Below, in pieces: positions 35,366-45,899 of a stretch of DNA of 64,000 nucleotides; position 1 is the stretch's first letter, and every line of letters begins with the position of its first letter. Source of the stretch: Uloborus plumipes (taxonomy: Eukaryota > Arthropoda > Arachnida > Araneae > Uloboridae); NCBI GenBank assembly GCA_038373865.1, contig JAXGGA010000038.1, forward strand, positions 355,661-419,660, given 5' to 3'. A program made the translations under genes and the position numbers. The notes beneath the pieces were generated by a model. That model saw nothing but the letters and a program-made list of their open reading frames with translations. It made no database searches and was not told the DNA's origin.

Positions 35366-35579
35366 AACTTAACATTAGCGCCTACGGGGAATTTAAGTTG
35401 AATGTTGATCCTGAACTTAAAGTCGGATTTCCTTCAAACTATTTTTGTAAGAAAATGGTTTTGATAAATAATGTTTGTAAAGTACTTTCTGAATAATCTT
35501 CTGTGAGGACTCTGACTCCGACTCCGCAAAATGGCGGAAATGCAGACCTAGAAAAAATGACTCACTGGCCAGACGATTT

Positions 35580-35832
35580 TTTGTTTATTTATTTATTTGT
35601 TTTATTTATTATTATTATTTCTTTTTGGCAGACGATTTTTTTCTTTTTTTGTTAACAACAATTTTTCATTCACGAGAGCATTTTATTCTCTATTTATATT
35701 TAACAACTGGCAACGTATTAAAAATGAAATTCGAGACATTTTATTAACGAACGAGGTTTTTTTTTTCATTCTTTGATAAAATATTTTTATGTTCTTTGTA
35801 CTTTTATTTTATTTATTTATTTATTTTTGCTT
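35580..35832. repeat. TTTA-rich simple repeats
   Basis: TTTATT/TTATTA runs at 35584-35622 and TTTATTTATTTATT at 35808-35826. Confidence 0.85.
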
Positions 35833-35870
35833 TTGAAAACTGTTGAGGGATTTTTCTACGGAAGAACTAT

Positions 35871-36022
35871 CCCAAGTAGCACACTTCGTTTTTTAAAGGT
35901 TGTGAAATTGTTATTAACGTTGTAACAACCGCTTAAAAACGTTGTAACAACCGCTTAAAAACGTTGTAACAACAGGTTAAAAACGTTTGTAAAACGTTTA
36001 AAGGTTATTTGTGCTACCTGGG
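35871..36022 (-). mobile_element. Small MITE, CCCAGGTAGCAC family, copy 2
   Basis: Inverted relative to 13671-13770. Ends CCCAAGTAGCAC and GTGCTACCTGGG, with TA beside each end. The centre has an expanded tandem unit ACGTTGTAACAACCGCTTAA, three copies with the last diverged. Confidence 0.85.
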
Positions 36023-36214
36023 ATAACAGCTACATTCTTTAAAAGGTGCGACAAAACTTTATTTGCTTTTTACGTATCTATTTCATCTGATGGGAGGGGT
36101 ATATTTTGCTTTTAGAAATCAGCTTTAAGTGCTGTAAAGGTATGTTTGACATAATTTTCAGTCTCACATAATCGAGAGAATATTGATCAGATGCTAGAAT
36201 GCCGAGGTCGATGT

Positions 36215-36258
36215 ACGGGAAAATAGGCTCGTTTAGTTCTTGACAGAACTTCTTGTTC
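36215..36258 (+). repeat. Tail shared with the minisatellite element at 17491-17532
   Basis: ACGGGAAAATAGGCTCGTTT then an imperfect GTTCTTGACAGAAC hairpin and TTCTTGTT. The counterpart has AGTTCCGGACGGAACT and TACTTGTT. Hairpin plus short tail may be a transposon 3' end. Confidence 0.65.
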
Positions 36259-36746
36259 AGATAACTGGTAGAGGCTATGCTGAATACTGCTTAACTGCAC
36301 TTGTTCTAACTAATTTCGGTTACAATACACTAAAGTTTCGAGACGTGTCTATGGTATTACATCAAATGTGTTTGTCTGTGTCTGCAATTTTTTTACACAA
36401 TGGTAACATTAAATTTTACTAACTCAGCTGTCTCATGATAACTAAATCATTTCGTATTTTGATGTTGTTTACCCTAACTTTTAAGATATTCAGATGTCTA
36501 GAAAAGCATTAAATGAATGCATCTTGCAAGCACACTTGCAACAGTTTTTTCTTCTTTTACTGAGTTGCAGGCCCCATTTTTGTTACCTTTGAAAAAACAG
36601 TCATATTATATAAAATAAATAAGTTTGAAACACTTTTCCAACAGTATTGTTTAAAACTGAATCGTTATAAGTTTTAAGTTTAATTGTTTATTTCGAACTT
36701 TAATTTGAAAGTGTGTAACTACTGTTTTTCTTTTTATTATAAAATA

Positions 36747-36974
36747 CCGTAAAGTCGGGTTACTTGGACCCACAAGGAGGTTACTTGAGCCCACAGTAAA
36801 ATGATAAAATCTGGGTTTGGTACTAGCGTTAGATATTGCAGAGTGCTTCTACCTTGCGGAGAAACGAGGAACTACGTGCAAGTCTTCAACTAATAAGTAT
36901 CAAACCTAGATTTTATCATTTTACTGTAATGGGCTCAAGTAACCTCCTAGGGTGCAAGTAACCCGACTTTACGG
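36747..36974. mobile_element. Fold-back MITE with long inverted repeats
   Basis: TA-flanked (36745-36746, 36975-36976). Ends CCGTAAAGTCGGGTTACTTG are inverted on the right, and complementarity continues through GGAGGTTACTTG and ATGATAAAATCTRGGTTTG to arms of about 80 bp. No coding capacity. Confidence 0.88.
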
Positions 36975-36979
36975 TACAC

Positions 36980-38285
36980 GTCTTAAACCGAAAATGTAAC
37001 ACTCTCATCAAAAACGAAAACTATGGAAACTTATAAAGCACACAAACAATAATAATAAAGAAAAAAAATGCTTACACTGAAGTTCACTATTAACGGACCT
37101 AACTTTTCCATTAAAAAACTGGCCTACAATATCTATAATTTTAATATGCAAAAGTTTGACATATAAAATTCACCGAAGTATCCAAAAATACGTTCACATA
37201 TTTCTCAAGAGATTTTACTGATCTTACACTTCCGCATACTTTAAGAATCTTTGCTTTAGTTCTCAGTAATGTCTTGCACGGTTTTGCACACAAAATCGCA
37301 TTCGCACATGAAATATTCATTTTATATATTGAGATAAATTTCAACTTTGGCCAGCACTTCTAATGAAGAAATGCATGATGCCTGAAACAAATACGGAGCC
37401 CATACAGCAAATGAATTTTCCATCCCAGAACACCTTTTAATATCCAGATTGGATGTGCGACTATAAAATCAGCGCTACATTTCCCCTGGTGGCAAAAAAA
37501 GAAAGAGAAAATGAAAGCGCAGTGTAATACTCAATAATTCACGAACCACAGAATGCCAGCCGATAAAAGTGTAAATGATACGTAGCCTCCCCGATAACGC
37601 TGTTTTTCCCGCGGAAAAGTTAAAAGTTCTATTCGATTTCACTCGAGTTTTGGTTCTTGGTATTTCGGGAAAATACATTACCATTTTGGGCTAGATACAG
37701 GAGGAATTTCTGTTTGTTCGCTCGGTACAAGCAGCGAGGGTTAAACTTTTATTTATATGCGAAGGAAATGCATGTTCAGATCGAAAATATGGAGGAAATG
37801 TTCAGGGGAAGGGAGATGCGTAAAAGTTATATTAAAATATCGCTGCGTTAGAGCGTGTTTATTCGCATCTAATGATGTGAAACGTGGACATAAAGGAGAA
37901 ATATTTTTAAATCTTCTACCGAGTTATTATGAGTTATGGGATAGGAGAATATATTTTAGGGGTTGAGTTTTTTAGCAATGATTTTGTGGTGCATTTTCTT
38001 TTCTTCCATTTAGAAATGAGAAATATTGTATCATGAAGAGAATATGTCATAGCATTTAAAGAAGCAGCCATTTAGTTTTACGTAATTTGTAGTCAAACAC
38101 ATTAAAATAACACGCCATATTCGTTTCTTTCGGAATTTAAATCCTGTCGTTAAATAACCAACAGTACTAGTACGTACAAGTGACGCAAGATATCATTATT
38201 GAAAATGACTAGAAAGTATTAATTAGCTTCACAATCTAATTTAGGGATACAAATAAATTCTATTAACTTTTTGACACAGAATTTT
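36980..38285. other. Non-coding stretch
   Basis: No gene recognised. 37480-37970 is less AT-biased with a few frames of 60-70 codons; it could be a conserved non-coding element, but nothing in the sequence alone proves it. Confidence 0.5.
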
Positions 38286-38289
38286 CGGG

Positions 38290-38545
38290 GTTAATTTCTG
38301 ATGTCAGAGTTCATAATTCCCCAGTTATGTTTACTGCATGAATACCTGAAAATGAGCACTGTCCCTTACATATTTATTTATTAAAAGCGTTACCTAAGTG
38401 TAAAGCGTTCTAGAGGGCTAATCTCTGATGTCAGAGCTCATAATTTTCTTAGTTATGCTTTGTTTATTGCATGGATAACTAAAAATGAGTACTCTCATTT
38501 ACATACTTATTCATTAAAAACGTTAACCAAGAAGGAAACATTCAA
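38290..38545 (+). repeat. Degenerate tandem duplication, unit about 126 bp
   Basis: CTGATGTCAGAGYTCATAATT occurs at 38299 and 38425. Similarity continues through TTATGYTT, TGCATGRATA, AAAATGAG and TTATTNATTAAAAR-CGTTA in both units. Confidence 0.8.
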
Positions 38546-38549
38546 ATTA

Positions 38550-39955
38550 AGATTAACAGTAGAATTAGTTTCATTAAAGTAAAAACACACACACATTTCT
38601 ATCTATAATTTTCTTGAACTTACTACAGACTTACTGTGGTCGGGTAAAATTTAGAATTTACAGTCGAACCTACTTTTCTCCGTCACACCTCACCCCATCT
38701 CTTAGCTATACGGCTTCGATAACAGCCAAGCATGCTTATTGAAGTATCGAATAAAAGAATACCTCGTTCAATGTACGAAATTTTCAATATACCAAACAGT
38801 TGTAATGTGTTTTTGTGCATCACAGATAATAGAACACCTCGCTTATTATAAAAAATTGTTGCGGCAAATTGTCCATATTTCATCGGGAGCGACTGTGCTA
38901 CATACGTCTGAATATACACAACTAGCAGTGATTTTAAATTAAATTAATATTAAATTGTGAACGCAAATTATTTACAAAGAAAATTTCTGAAGTTCTGACA
39001 GTTTTAAAACACGTTATAAGATGCAGTGAAATGCAAAGGGGTGTGAGTGCCATACTTAAAAATTTGGAGATAAGTGGTGCAGGTGGTTGAAAAACTGTGT
39101 GTTTGCGGCAGGAGATGGTTCTAGTAACCCTGATAGCCCTGATAACAAATACATTGTTCAGAAAAAAAAATAATGGAAGCCTACCTAAGGTCTGATTGTG
39201 AAAGATGTTTTACTCTCTGTAGATGTAGCTTGCTTTTTACATCTATTTCCTTCTCACTGCCTCATACGACGATGGTTTATATTATTTTCGACAATTTATC
39301 CTTTATATATTCATAACATTGAAGCAAATGTTTCTGTCCTCAGTTTTAAAAGGATAAATGGTAGTTTTACAAGTTCGGTTTACGATAACCCGCCTTAATC
39401 GGGAGAACTCGGTTACACTTTGACGTCGAAAAAACTCGAAGAAGTAAGCCTTTTGTGTGCATGGCTACTAGCTCGAATCTAGAATTTTGGCAATTTTTAG
39501 TTTACATTTTGTTGCTATTTCGAAGTTATGTTATGTTATTATACCGTTTATATATTTTTATATTTTTATTTATGCACTAGCTGTGTAGCCCGGCTTAGCA
39601 CCGTCTTTTTGAAAATAAAAGTTACCTCCAGTTTTGCATGTTCAACAATCTGGCTTAAATGACAGAAAAAAATGGAGCAAAATTTCTCGTTTCTCTCACA
39701 AGACAGGCTACAGTTAACAAAAGTCCTTACTAAAATTTAGTCCTTCGTTAATTACAATTTTAAATTTTGAATAAAAAATCTTCGTAAATAAAGCAAACAC
39801 TTCTCTTAGGATCCCAATTCCCGTTAAATTGTATCTGTCTCTGTGTGACAAGTCTCGACTATCCCTGGCGAAAAAAAAACTGAGGGCACGTAAGCAGTGA
39901 GCAACTGTTATCGCAAACTGTTAGGATAACTGTAACTAAATTGGTTATCGTAATA
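38550..39955. other. Non-coding stretch
   Basis: No recognisable gene or repeat boundary. Confidence 0.55.
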
Positions 39956-39959
39956 AATA

Positions 39960-39986
39960 CACTGAAGTGACAAAAGTCATGGGATA
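39960..39986 (+). repeat. Left terminal inverted repeat of the DD36E element
   Basis: 27 bp, identical to the reverse complement of 41151-41177. Confidence 0.97.
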
Positions 39987-40102
39987 GCAATATGCAAATT
40001 TTCAGATGGCAGTAGCATCGCATAGAACAGGTATAAATGCGCAGTGTTTTTACAGAGCTTTCATTTCTGTTCAAGTTATTCATGTGAAGAGGTTTTAACG
40101 TG

Positions 40103-41146
40103 ATGATGACCGCACGACGTGAATTAACAGACTTTGAACGCGGAATGTTAGTTGGAGCTAGACGCATGGGTCATGCCATTTCGGAAATCGTTAGAGAATT
40201 CAACATTCCCAGATCCACTGTGTCAAGAGTGTGCCGAGAGTATGAAATTTCAGGCATAACATCCCACCATGGACAGCGCAGTGGTCGACCGCCTGCACTT
40301 AAAGATCGAGACCGGCGACCTCTGCAAAGAGTCGTAAATTCTAACAGACAAGCAACACTGCGTCAAATCACCGTAGAAATCAATGTGGGACGTACAATGG
40401 ACGTGTCTGCTAGAACTGTGCGGAGAAATTTGGATTTCTTGGGCTATTCCAGCAGAAGACCGACTCGAGTGCCTTTACTGACAGAACGACATCGCTTGCA
40501 GCGACTCTCGTGGGCACGTGAGCATATCGGTTGGTCCCTAGATGAATGGAAAACCGTGGCCTGGTCCGATGAGTCACGATTTCAGCTGGTAAGAGCCGAT
40601 GGTAGGGTTCGAGTGTGGCGCAGACCCCACGAAGCCATGGACCCAAACTGTCAGCAAGGCACTGTTCAAGCTGGTGGTGGCTCCGTAATGGTGTGGGCTG
40701 TTTTTTCATGGCATGGACTTGGTCCTCTAGTGCGACTGGACCGAACATTGACTGGAAATGCTTATGTGCAGCTACTTGGAGATCACTTGCAGCCATTCAT
40801 GGACTTCATGTACCCAAACAACGATGGGATTTTTATGGATGACAATGCGCCATGTCACCGGGCCACAACTGTTCGCAATTGGTTTGAAGAAAATTCTGGA
40901 CAATTCCAACGAATGATTTGGCCACCTAGATCGCCCGACATGAATCCCATTGAGCATTTATGGGACACCATCGAGAGGTCTGTTCGTGCCCAAAATCCTG
41001 CCCCATCAACGCTTTCACAATTATGGACGTCTATTGAGACAGCATGGCTCAATATTCCTGCAGAAGACTTCCAACGACTTGTTGAGTCCATGCCACGTCG
41101 AGTTGTTGCACTTCGCCGGGCAAAAGGAGGGCCGACACGATATTAA
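40103..41146 (+). CDS. Tc1/mariner transposase, intact, DD36E
   Basis: Cut-and-paste transposase acting in the nucleus on the 27-bp ends that flank it. Counting from ATG 40103 the protein has 347 residues, the normal Tc1 size. Residues about 5-55 are a helix-turn-helix (ISEIVREFNIPRSTVSRV). GRPP at 61-64 is the AT-hook-like linker, and residues 68-115 form a second HTH. The DDE catalytic residues are D156 (AWSDESRF), D247 (FMDDNAPCH) and E284 (NPIEHLWD). Thirty-six residues separate the second Asp from the Glu, where classical Tc1 has 34. That is the DD36E spacing described for the Incomer group. It ends GGPTRY five bases before the right repeat. ATG 40106 is an equally possible start. No frameshift or stop. 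The 5' leader is about 140 bp including the left repeat. Confidence 0.93.
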   Translation: MMTARRELTDFERGMLVGARRMGHAISEIVREFNIPRSTVSRVCREYEISGITSHHGQRSGRPPALKDRDRRPLQRVVNSNRQATLRQITVEINVGRTMDVSARTVRRNLDFLGYSSRRPTRVPLLTERHRLQRLSWAREHIGWSLDEWKTVAWSDESRFQLVRADGRVRVWRRPHEAMDPNCQQGTVQAGGGSVMVWAVFSWHGLGPLVRLDRTLTGNAYVQLLGDHLQPFMDFMYPNNDGIFMDDNAPCHRATTVRNWFEENSGQFQRMIWPPRSPDMNPIEHLWDTIERSVRAQNPAPSTLSQLWTSIETAWLNIPAEDFQRLVESMPRRVVALRRAKGGPTRY

Positions 41147-41150
41147 GAGG

Positions 41151-41177
41151 TATCCCATGACTTTTGTCACTTCAGTG
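41151..41177 (-). repeat. Right terminal inverted repeat of the DD36E element
   Basis: 27 bp, perfect complement of 39960-39986. Confidence 0.97.
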
Positions 41178-41179
41178 TA

Positions 41180-41945
41180 TAACAAACCCACAAAATCGTC
41201 AACAGACTCCTAAAATCCTCGTCAGAATTTGGAAAATAACACCAAGAATTTCCAGTACAATCTCGACATTAGTCCATAAAAACATTTATTAAGTGAGCAC
41301 AAGACCTCTTTAAAGTCCTCATCCAAGCAAGAAACACATTCTTACAAACTCTCTTTAGAATGACAGCGATAGTTCCCTCCATAAAAAAAAGTTACCTAAG
41401 ATTTCCCGTTAGAATAAGTACATCAGTTTCTAAAAATTCGAAATGGAATAAGAGTACTAGAGTTCGAATTACATAAACAGTCCCCACAAAAAAATATTTT
41501 TCTAAAAAGGAAAATTGCTCTAAAAGAACCTTTCATAATGAGAAACAAAAATAAAATTACATCAACATTCTCACTTTTAAACCCCTCAAAACTGGAAAAA
41601 TAGCCTAAAAATGTTCCTTTGAAAAAGTTCCTGCATCCGAGATCATCAGATTAACTAGTCCCCCCCTCCCCCATCAGATTAATAAATGTATTTTTTTTTT
41701 CTAAAAAGTTACAACTCTAGAAACAATTTTAATTTAATATAAGAATTTTAATTTAACATAAGACATGAATATACACACAATGCGAAAATTATTTTTCACT
41801 GCTCTTCAAAACATATTTTGAGGAATGGGGAGTTTCCGAAATTTCAAAAGTATTTTTTCTGAAAGAGCATGTTTCAAAACATAGGAATTGACCATTTTTT
41901 TATTTTTTGACATATTTATATATTTTTTATGAATTATTTTAACCG
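41180..41945. other. AT-rich non-coding stretch
   Basis: Nothing recognisable apart from T and C runs near 41660-41700. Confidence 0.6.
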
Positions 41946-41946
41946 G

Positions 41947-42092
41947 TGCGCAGATGCTATTCCGAAAAAAAAAAAAACATCTGCGCATGACGTCAGTGGT
42001 GCACGTCAGCGCAAAATCTAATTGGTTGTAATGAAATGACGAAGGTCGTGACGTCACCGATTCCTACGATTGGACAGCTCAAGTCAAGCAAC
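41947..42092 (+). promoter_or_regulatory. Promoter-like cluster of CRE and CCAAT sites
   Basis: Full palindromic cAMP-response elements TGACGTCA at 41988-41995 and 42049-42056, with a third at 42134-42141. Inverted CCAAT boxes (ATTGG) lie at 42021, 42069 and 42105. A 10-bp inverted repeat, TGCGCAGATG, lies at 41947-41956 and 41978-41987. CRE and CCAAT spacing of this kind is typical of CREB/NF-Y promoters. It could serve a host gene or a transposon. Confidence 0.5.
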
Positions 42093-42165
42093 ATGGTGTT
42101 ATTTATTGGAAAGAGAGCTGTTAGGTGCACTACTGACGTCACAAAAACCACGCCCCGTTTTCAAG
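42093..42165 (+). CDS. Candidate first coding exon (unassigned)
   Basis: ATG at 42093 in good context (GCAACATGG) opens 73 nt. It ends TTTCAAG followed by GTAGGG, a possible 5' splice site. The encoded 24 residues begin MVLFIGKRAV and match nothing I recognise. It follows the CRE/CCAAT cluster, and the third CRE lies within it. If read through without splicing, the frame soon ends. Only the promoter-like context supports it; a downstream exon was not found. Confidence 0.25.
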
Positions 42166-42169
42166 GTAG

Positions 42170-43799
42170 GGTGTTTAAAAAAAATAATAAAAAATAAATT
42201 GTTGGGAAAATTAAAGTATTTATGTTCTTTTTTTATATCATTCTATCAATTTCAGTAACAAAAGTAGTACTTTTAACTGAAGGAAACTAACCCAATGAGT
42301 ACCGTTGAAAATAAAATAGATCAGTTAAAAATGACCCCGAAGTGCTTTAATGTTTCATTGCCGTTACGAATTTACATAAAGATAATTAGGCATTTAGGGG
42401 TAGTAGTAAGCACCAATAATATAATGTATGCACAATAGAATGGGTTAATATAAATAAGTGTCAAAGCGATGTATAAATGAATGAAAACCATGTATTTGTA
42501 ACATTTTTTAACAGAACTAAGACTAAACAATATACTTCTCACAAAACACATCAAATAACAAATCACAGAAAGAGCATGAAACACGTTTTTAGGTTTTCTT
42601 TCGGTAGCAAATAATGTAGCAATGCTTCCATTTTAACTCATTCAAGATACATTGTAACTATCGAAAATTCCATCACCACAACACATTTAATCTTCGCTCA
42701 GAAACTAGTGCTTAAAATGAGCTGATCAGAGAACGTTAAGGTCAAAGTTCAAACAACTTTGAAAGACAATCAAATCAATTATTTATTATCAGAACATAAC
42801 ATTCAATAGAATTGCTGCACGTAAAGCAATGGAAAGAAAATCACGTATCACAACAAAGAAATAAAAGCTGACACTTTTCCAACTCGATAATTCAGAGAGT
42901 GAAGTTTCATACACAAACACTACTCTGAAAGCTTAGAATACTTTTTTTCCCTTTTTCTTAAAAGTTTAAAATGCCCTTCCTTTCTTTTTAAAATTTGTTT
43001 TGAAAAATTACTAAACATTAAAAAGTTAATCGGTAAACGAATATGTAAGTAATAGCTCATGCATTATCTAAACATGCTTTTATGCAGTATAAATCTTAGG
43101 GAAAGTAGTTCTCTTTGGTCAAATAATATATAACAATATACAAAATGTAAAAAGTTCACTCTAAATTTACTTTGATATGAAAATAAACATAACAAGATAA
43201 AAACTAGAGTGTTCACTCTCATTTTTTTTTTTTTTTTTTGTTTTGGTGAAAAAAGGAAATAAAAGAAAAAGTCCACAAATGTAAAATAAAAAAAAAATCG
43301 ATGTGGTCCTCTGGGACTATAGAATACCCCTCTTGGAGCATTCTTTACATTAACACTTTAATTACCAAAACAAAGCTGGGTTATTCATATTGTTTTGTAA
43401 ATGATGTTGCAAAATAAGATAATTTGTTACTAGAAAGTTTTAACCATCATCAATAGTTTCTTCTTATTATTTTTAAATTTTATTACGATGTCCCAAAACA
43501 GGAAGGGTGGTATTGTGAATATCTATTTAACTTTTTTTTTCCTCCAAAAAATTTAAGAGTTTTTTTTTTTTTTTAATTTTTGTGATAATGATGTAAAATC
43601 GTCTTTAATATTACTAAGTATTGAATAATATAAAGTTTTAATGATACACACTGAATTTAAAAATAAAAAAAATAAATGGCAGACGTTACTTTTTTTTCGC
43701 ACATGATTGTATAATTAATTCCTACTGATTAAGGATTTTGTAAACTTTTAGCTTTGCTATTTTAAACTTTGATTTTTTTTTTCTAAAGATAAATATAAA
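42170..43799. other. AT-rich non-coding stretch
   Basis: No gene; T runs at 43223-43239 and 43561-43574. Confidence 0.6.
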
Positions 43800-43801
43800 T
43801 A

Positions 43802-44630
43802 CACTCAGGCACATTGAAAATAGCGACCCAAGAAGAAAGCATCGGATTGAAATGAAATTGAATGCACATAATGATACAGATGAGAGATTCACTTGATCTC
43901 AAAATCAAGACAATTGAACGATTACAGGGTGTGCAAGGACACAAATACAGAGCAACTTCAATGGCGCGTTGGACCACCTCTAGCTGCAATACATGCCGCC
44001 ATACGGTCCGGCATTGAGTTGATTAGACGCCTGATGTTGTCCTGAGGCAGACGGGGACGCAAATTTGTAACAGCCAACTTCAAATCAATCACAGAGTGAC
44101 ACGATGGCATCTGACATTTTAACTGATCCCACACATGCTCTATGGGGAATAAGTCGGGGGAGCGGGCCGGCCATGGAAGAGTCTGAAAATGACGTCGGAA
44201 GTCTTGAGCAACTCTTGCTGTATGCGGACGAGCATTATCTTGCTGAATAATTGCCCCTGGGAGACCATTTAGGAAAGGTCCTACATGGGGTCGAAGAATA
44301 TCATCAACGTAACGATGGCCGGATAAGTTTCCACGCATCACAATTAGATTGGACCGGATATCATAGGATATGGCCCCCAGACCATTACACCAGCTGTGCG
44401 GGCAGTGTGAAGTAGAGCAGTGTGGGAGGACTTGTACCGCTCACCTGCGCGCCTCCACACCCGTACACGGTTATCATCAGTCCCTAAAACAAACCGAGAC
44501 TCATCACTAAACGCAGCTTTTTGCCAATCTGTGACATTCCACATTGATCTGGCTTGGCACCACTGTAGACGCAGTCGCTGATCAATCCGACGATTTCTTC
44601 TTGGGTCGCTATTTTCAATGTGCCTGAGTG
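43802..44630 (-). mobile_element. Tc1/mariner deletion derivative (copy B), both ends present
   Basis: Inverted ends CACTCAGGCACATTGAAAAT... with 37 perfect bases, extending to 49 with two mismatches, flanked by TA (43800-43801, 44631-44632). Length 829 bp. The transposase gene enters the right repeat directly, so the N-terminal coding region has been deleted. The same junction is found in copy A at 1-479, showing that the deleted form itself was mobilised. Confidence 0.9.
43958..44630 (-). pseudogene. Tc1-like transposase, HTH deleted and frameshifted
   Basis: Minus strand, in two frames. The first (from about 44630 to 44344) carries RLQWC, the first catalytic Asp in AFSDESRF, and VMVWG. 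It is thrown out of frame at a run of five G/C (44372-44376) where copy A has six. The second (44341 to 43958) carries the second Asp in QQDNARPH, then 32 residues, then the Glu in FPIEHVWD, and ends RGGPTRH. The spacing is two residues shorter than classical Tc1 (DD34E). The paired-type HTH region is missing, so even without the frameshift end recognition would be lost. It shares the catalytic-domain style of the intact element at 39960 but is a clearly different family. Confidence 0.88.
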
Positions 44631-44639
44631 TAATAGCAC

Positions 44640-45500
44640 ACCGAAACACTTGCTATAGTAATTAAAAATGTTGAAAAAATTATACATTTGTTTGAATGTT
44701 AAGTGGAATGCTCGAATTAATATGGAAAGCGATGTGTAGAAATATAAGAGAATCGCGTTATCATTTCGCTTATTAAAATAAATTAAACAATATTAGACAG
44801 TAAAACAAATACTTGTAAAAAAACTAAAAAATCACGTGTTTGCTTTCACTCTTCTCTACTTTTTTTTACTCACTCGTGTTTTTTTTTTTTTTTTTTTATA
44901 TATATATAGAGCTTCAAACGTGAGGGAATTCATAAAAGTTGTAATTCGTAAACGTATTCTAAATATATCATTGCGCGATAATAAGCATGGTGTGAAAACA
45001 TATATATGTATATTTATATATATACATAATATTTTTATGCAAACAAATGACAAATAAGGGCATTTTTACAATTTTTACAGTCAATAGTAATTAAAATAAA
45101 AGAAAGGTTTTTCTTTTAAAATATCAATTTTATTTTTCGCAATAAATAGTGGTTCGTTTTTTAAGCCAAAAAACTAAGTTTTTTTTTTCCCTTTTTTTTT
45201 GTTCATTAATTTTTGCTTAGGTTTGGGAACTTTACATTGAGTACTTTATGCACAAAGTGTTATTGTACGGCAAATTAATAAACATTATTGAAACTTTTTT
45301 TCGCTCCATATTATTATTATTAACCAAAATTTACTTCAGAATTAACCATTATGCTTTCAGTTTTAGAATCTCTTTCAATTTAAAAAATCTACTAATCGTT
45401 TTATTTCCCATCAAGACTAAAATATTTAATTCCTGCATTTCCTTTTGTGCACTTACACTCAACAATTCGTTTAACAATTAAGCTAAATTGAACCCTTACT
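44640..45500. other. AT-rich low-complexity stretch
   Basis: T run at 44880-44897 followed by TA repeat, and TATATG repeats at 44998-45028. No gene. Confidence 0.65.
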
Positions 45501-45506
45501 CAAATA

Positions 45507-45893
45507 TTGATCATCACAAACCACTATCACTTATACCCGAAAAAAAAAACTCCTCGAAACTTTCGAATGGCTCCAATTAAAATATCTCCCCAAGGTATCT
45601 TTTCGCATAATGGAACACAACCAGAAAAGAGCTGCGCGGTAAGAAAAAATCGTGTTTCTCTCATCCCCTCTTCAAAGGTGTATCGATTTCTGAGGAAATA
45701 TACGGCACAAACATTCCCTTTTTCTTTATACTCTAAGTTGTTACCTGCAGTTCTCCTCCGTGCTGTGTACTTTGAACTCTATCTCAGCATAACAGCATCG
45801 GGACTTGCTCCATTATCTAGCTGGAAGCAGGCTCGAGCAATTGAGAGCAATGTTCTGCTTTCTCCGTTGAAATATTTTTGGGAGAGCTTCTAA
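45507..45893 (+). other. 128-codon frame of uncertain meaning
   Basis: An open frame with mixed composition and few simple repeats in an AT-rich neighbourhood. I recognise no domain, signal peptide or membrane segment. A conserved non-coding element or an untranslated exon would look the same. I list it because the segment (about 45560-45910) stands out in composition, not because coding is shown. Confidence 0.2.
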
Positions 45894-45899
45894 ATTTTC

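Larger units (their letters stand above)
39960..41177 (+). mobile_element. Complete Tc1/mariner transposon (DD36E, Incomer-like)
   Basis: Perfect 27-bp inverted repeats, 39960-39986 and 41151-41177, starting CACTGAAGTGACAAAAGTCA, flanked by TA (39958-39959, 41178-41179). The 1218-bp element has one uninterrupted transposase gene. Identical ends and an intact frame indicate recent insertion and possible activity. Confidence 0.95.

Noticed and set aside
40410..41213. Other frames of 61-128 codons
   Set aside because: Shadows of the intact Tc1/mariner transposase.
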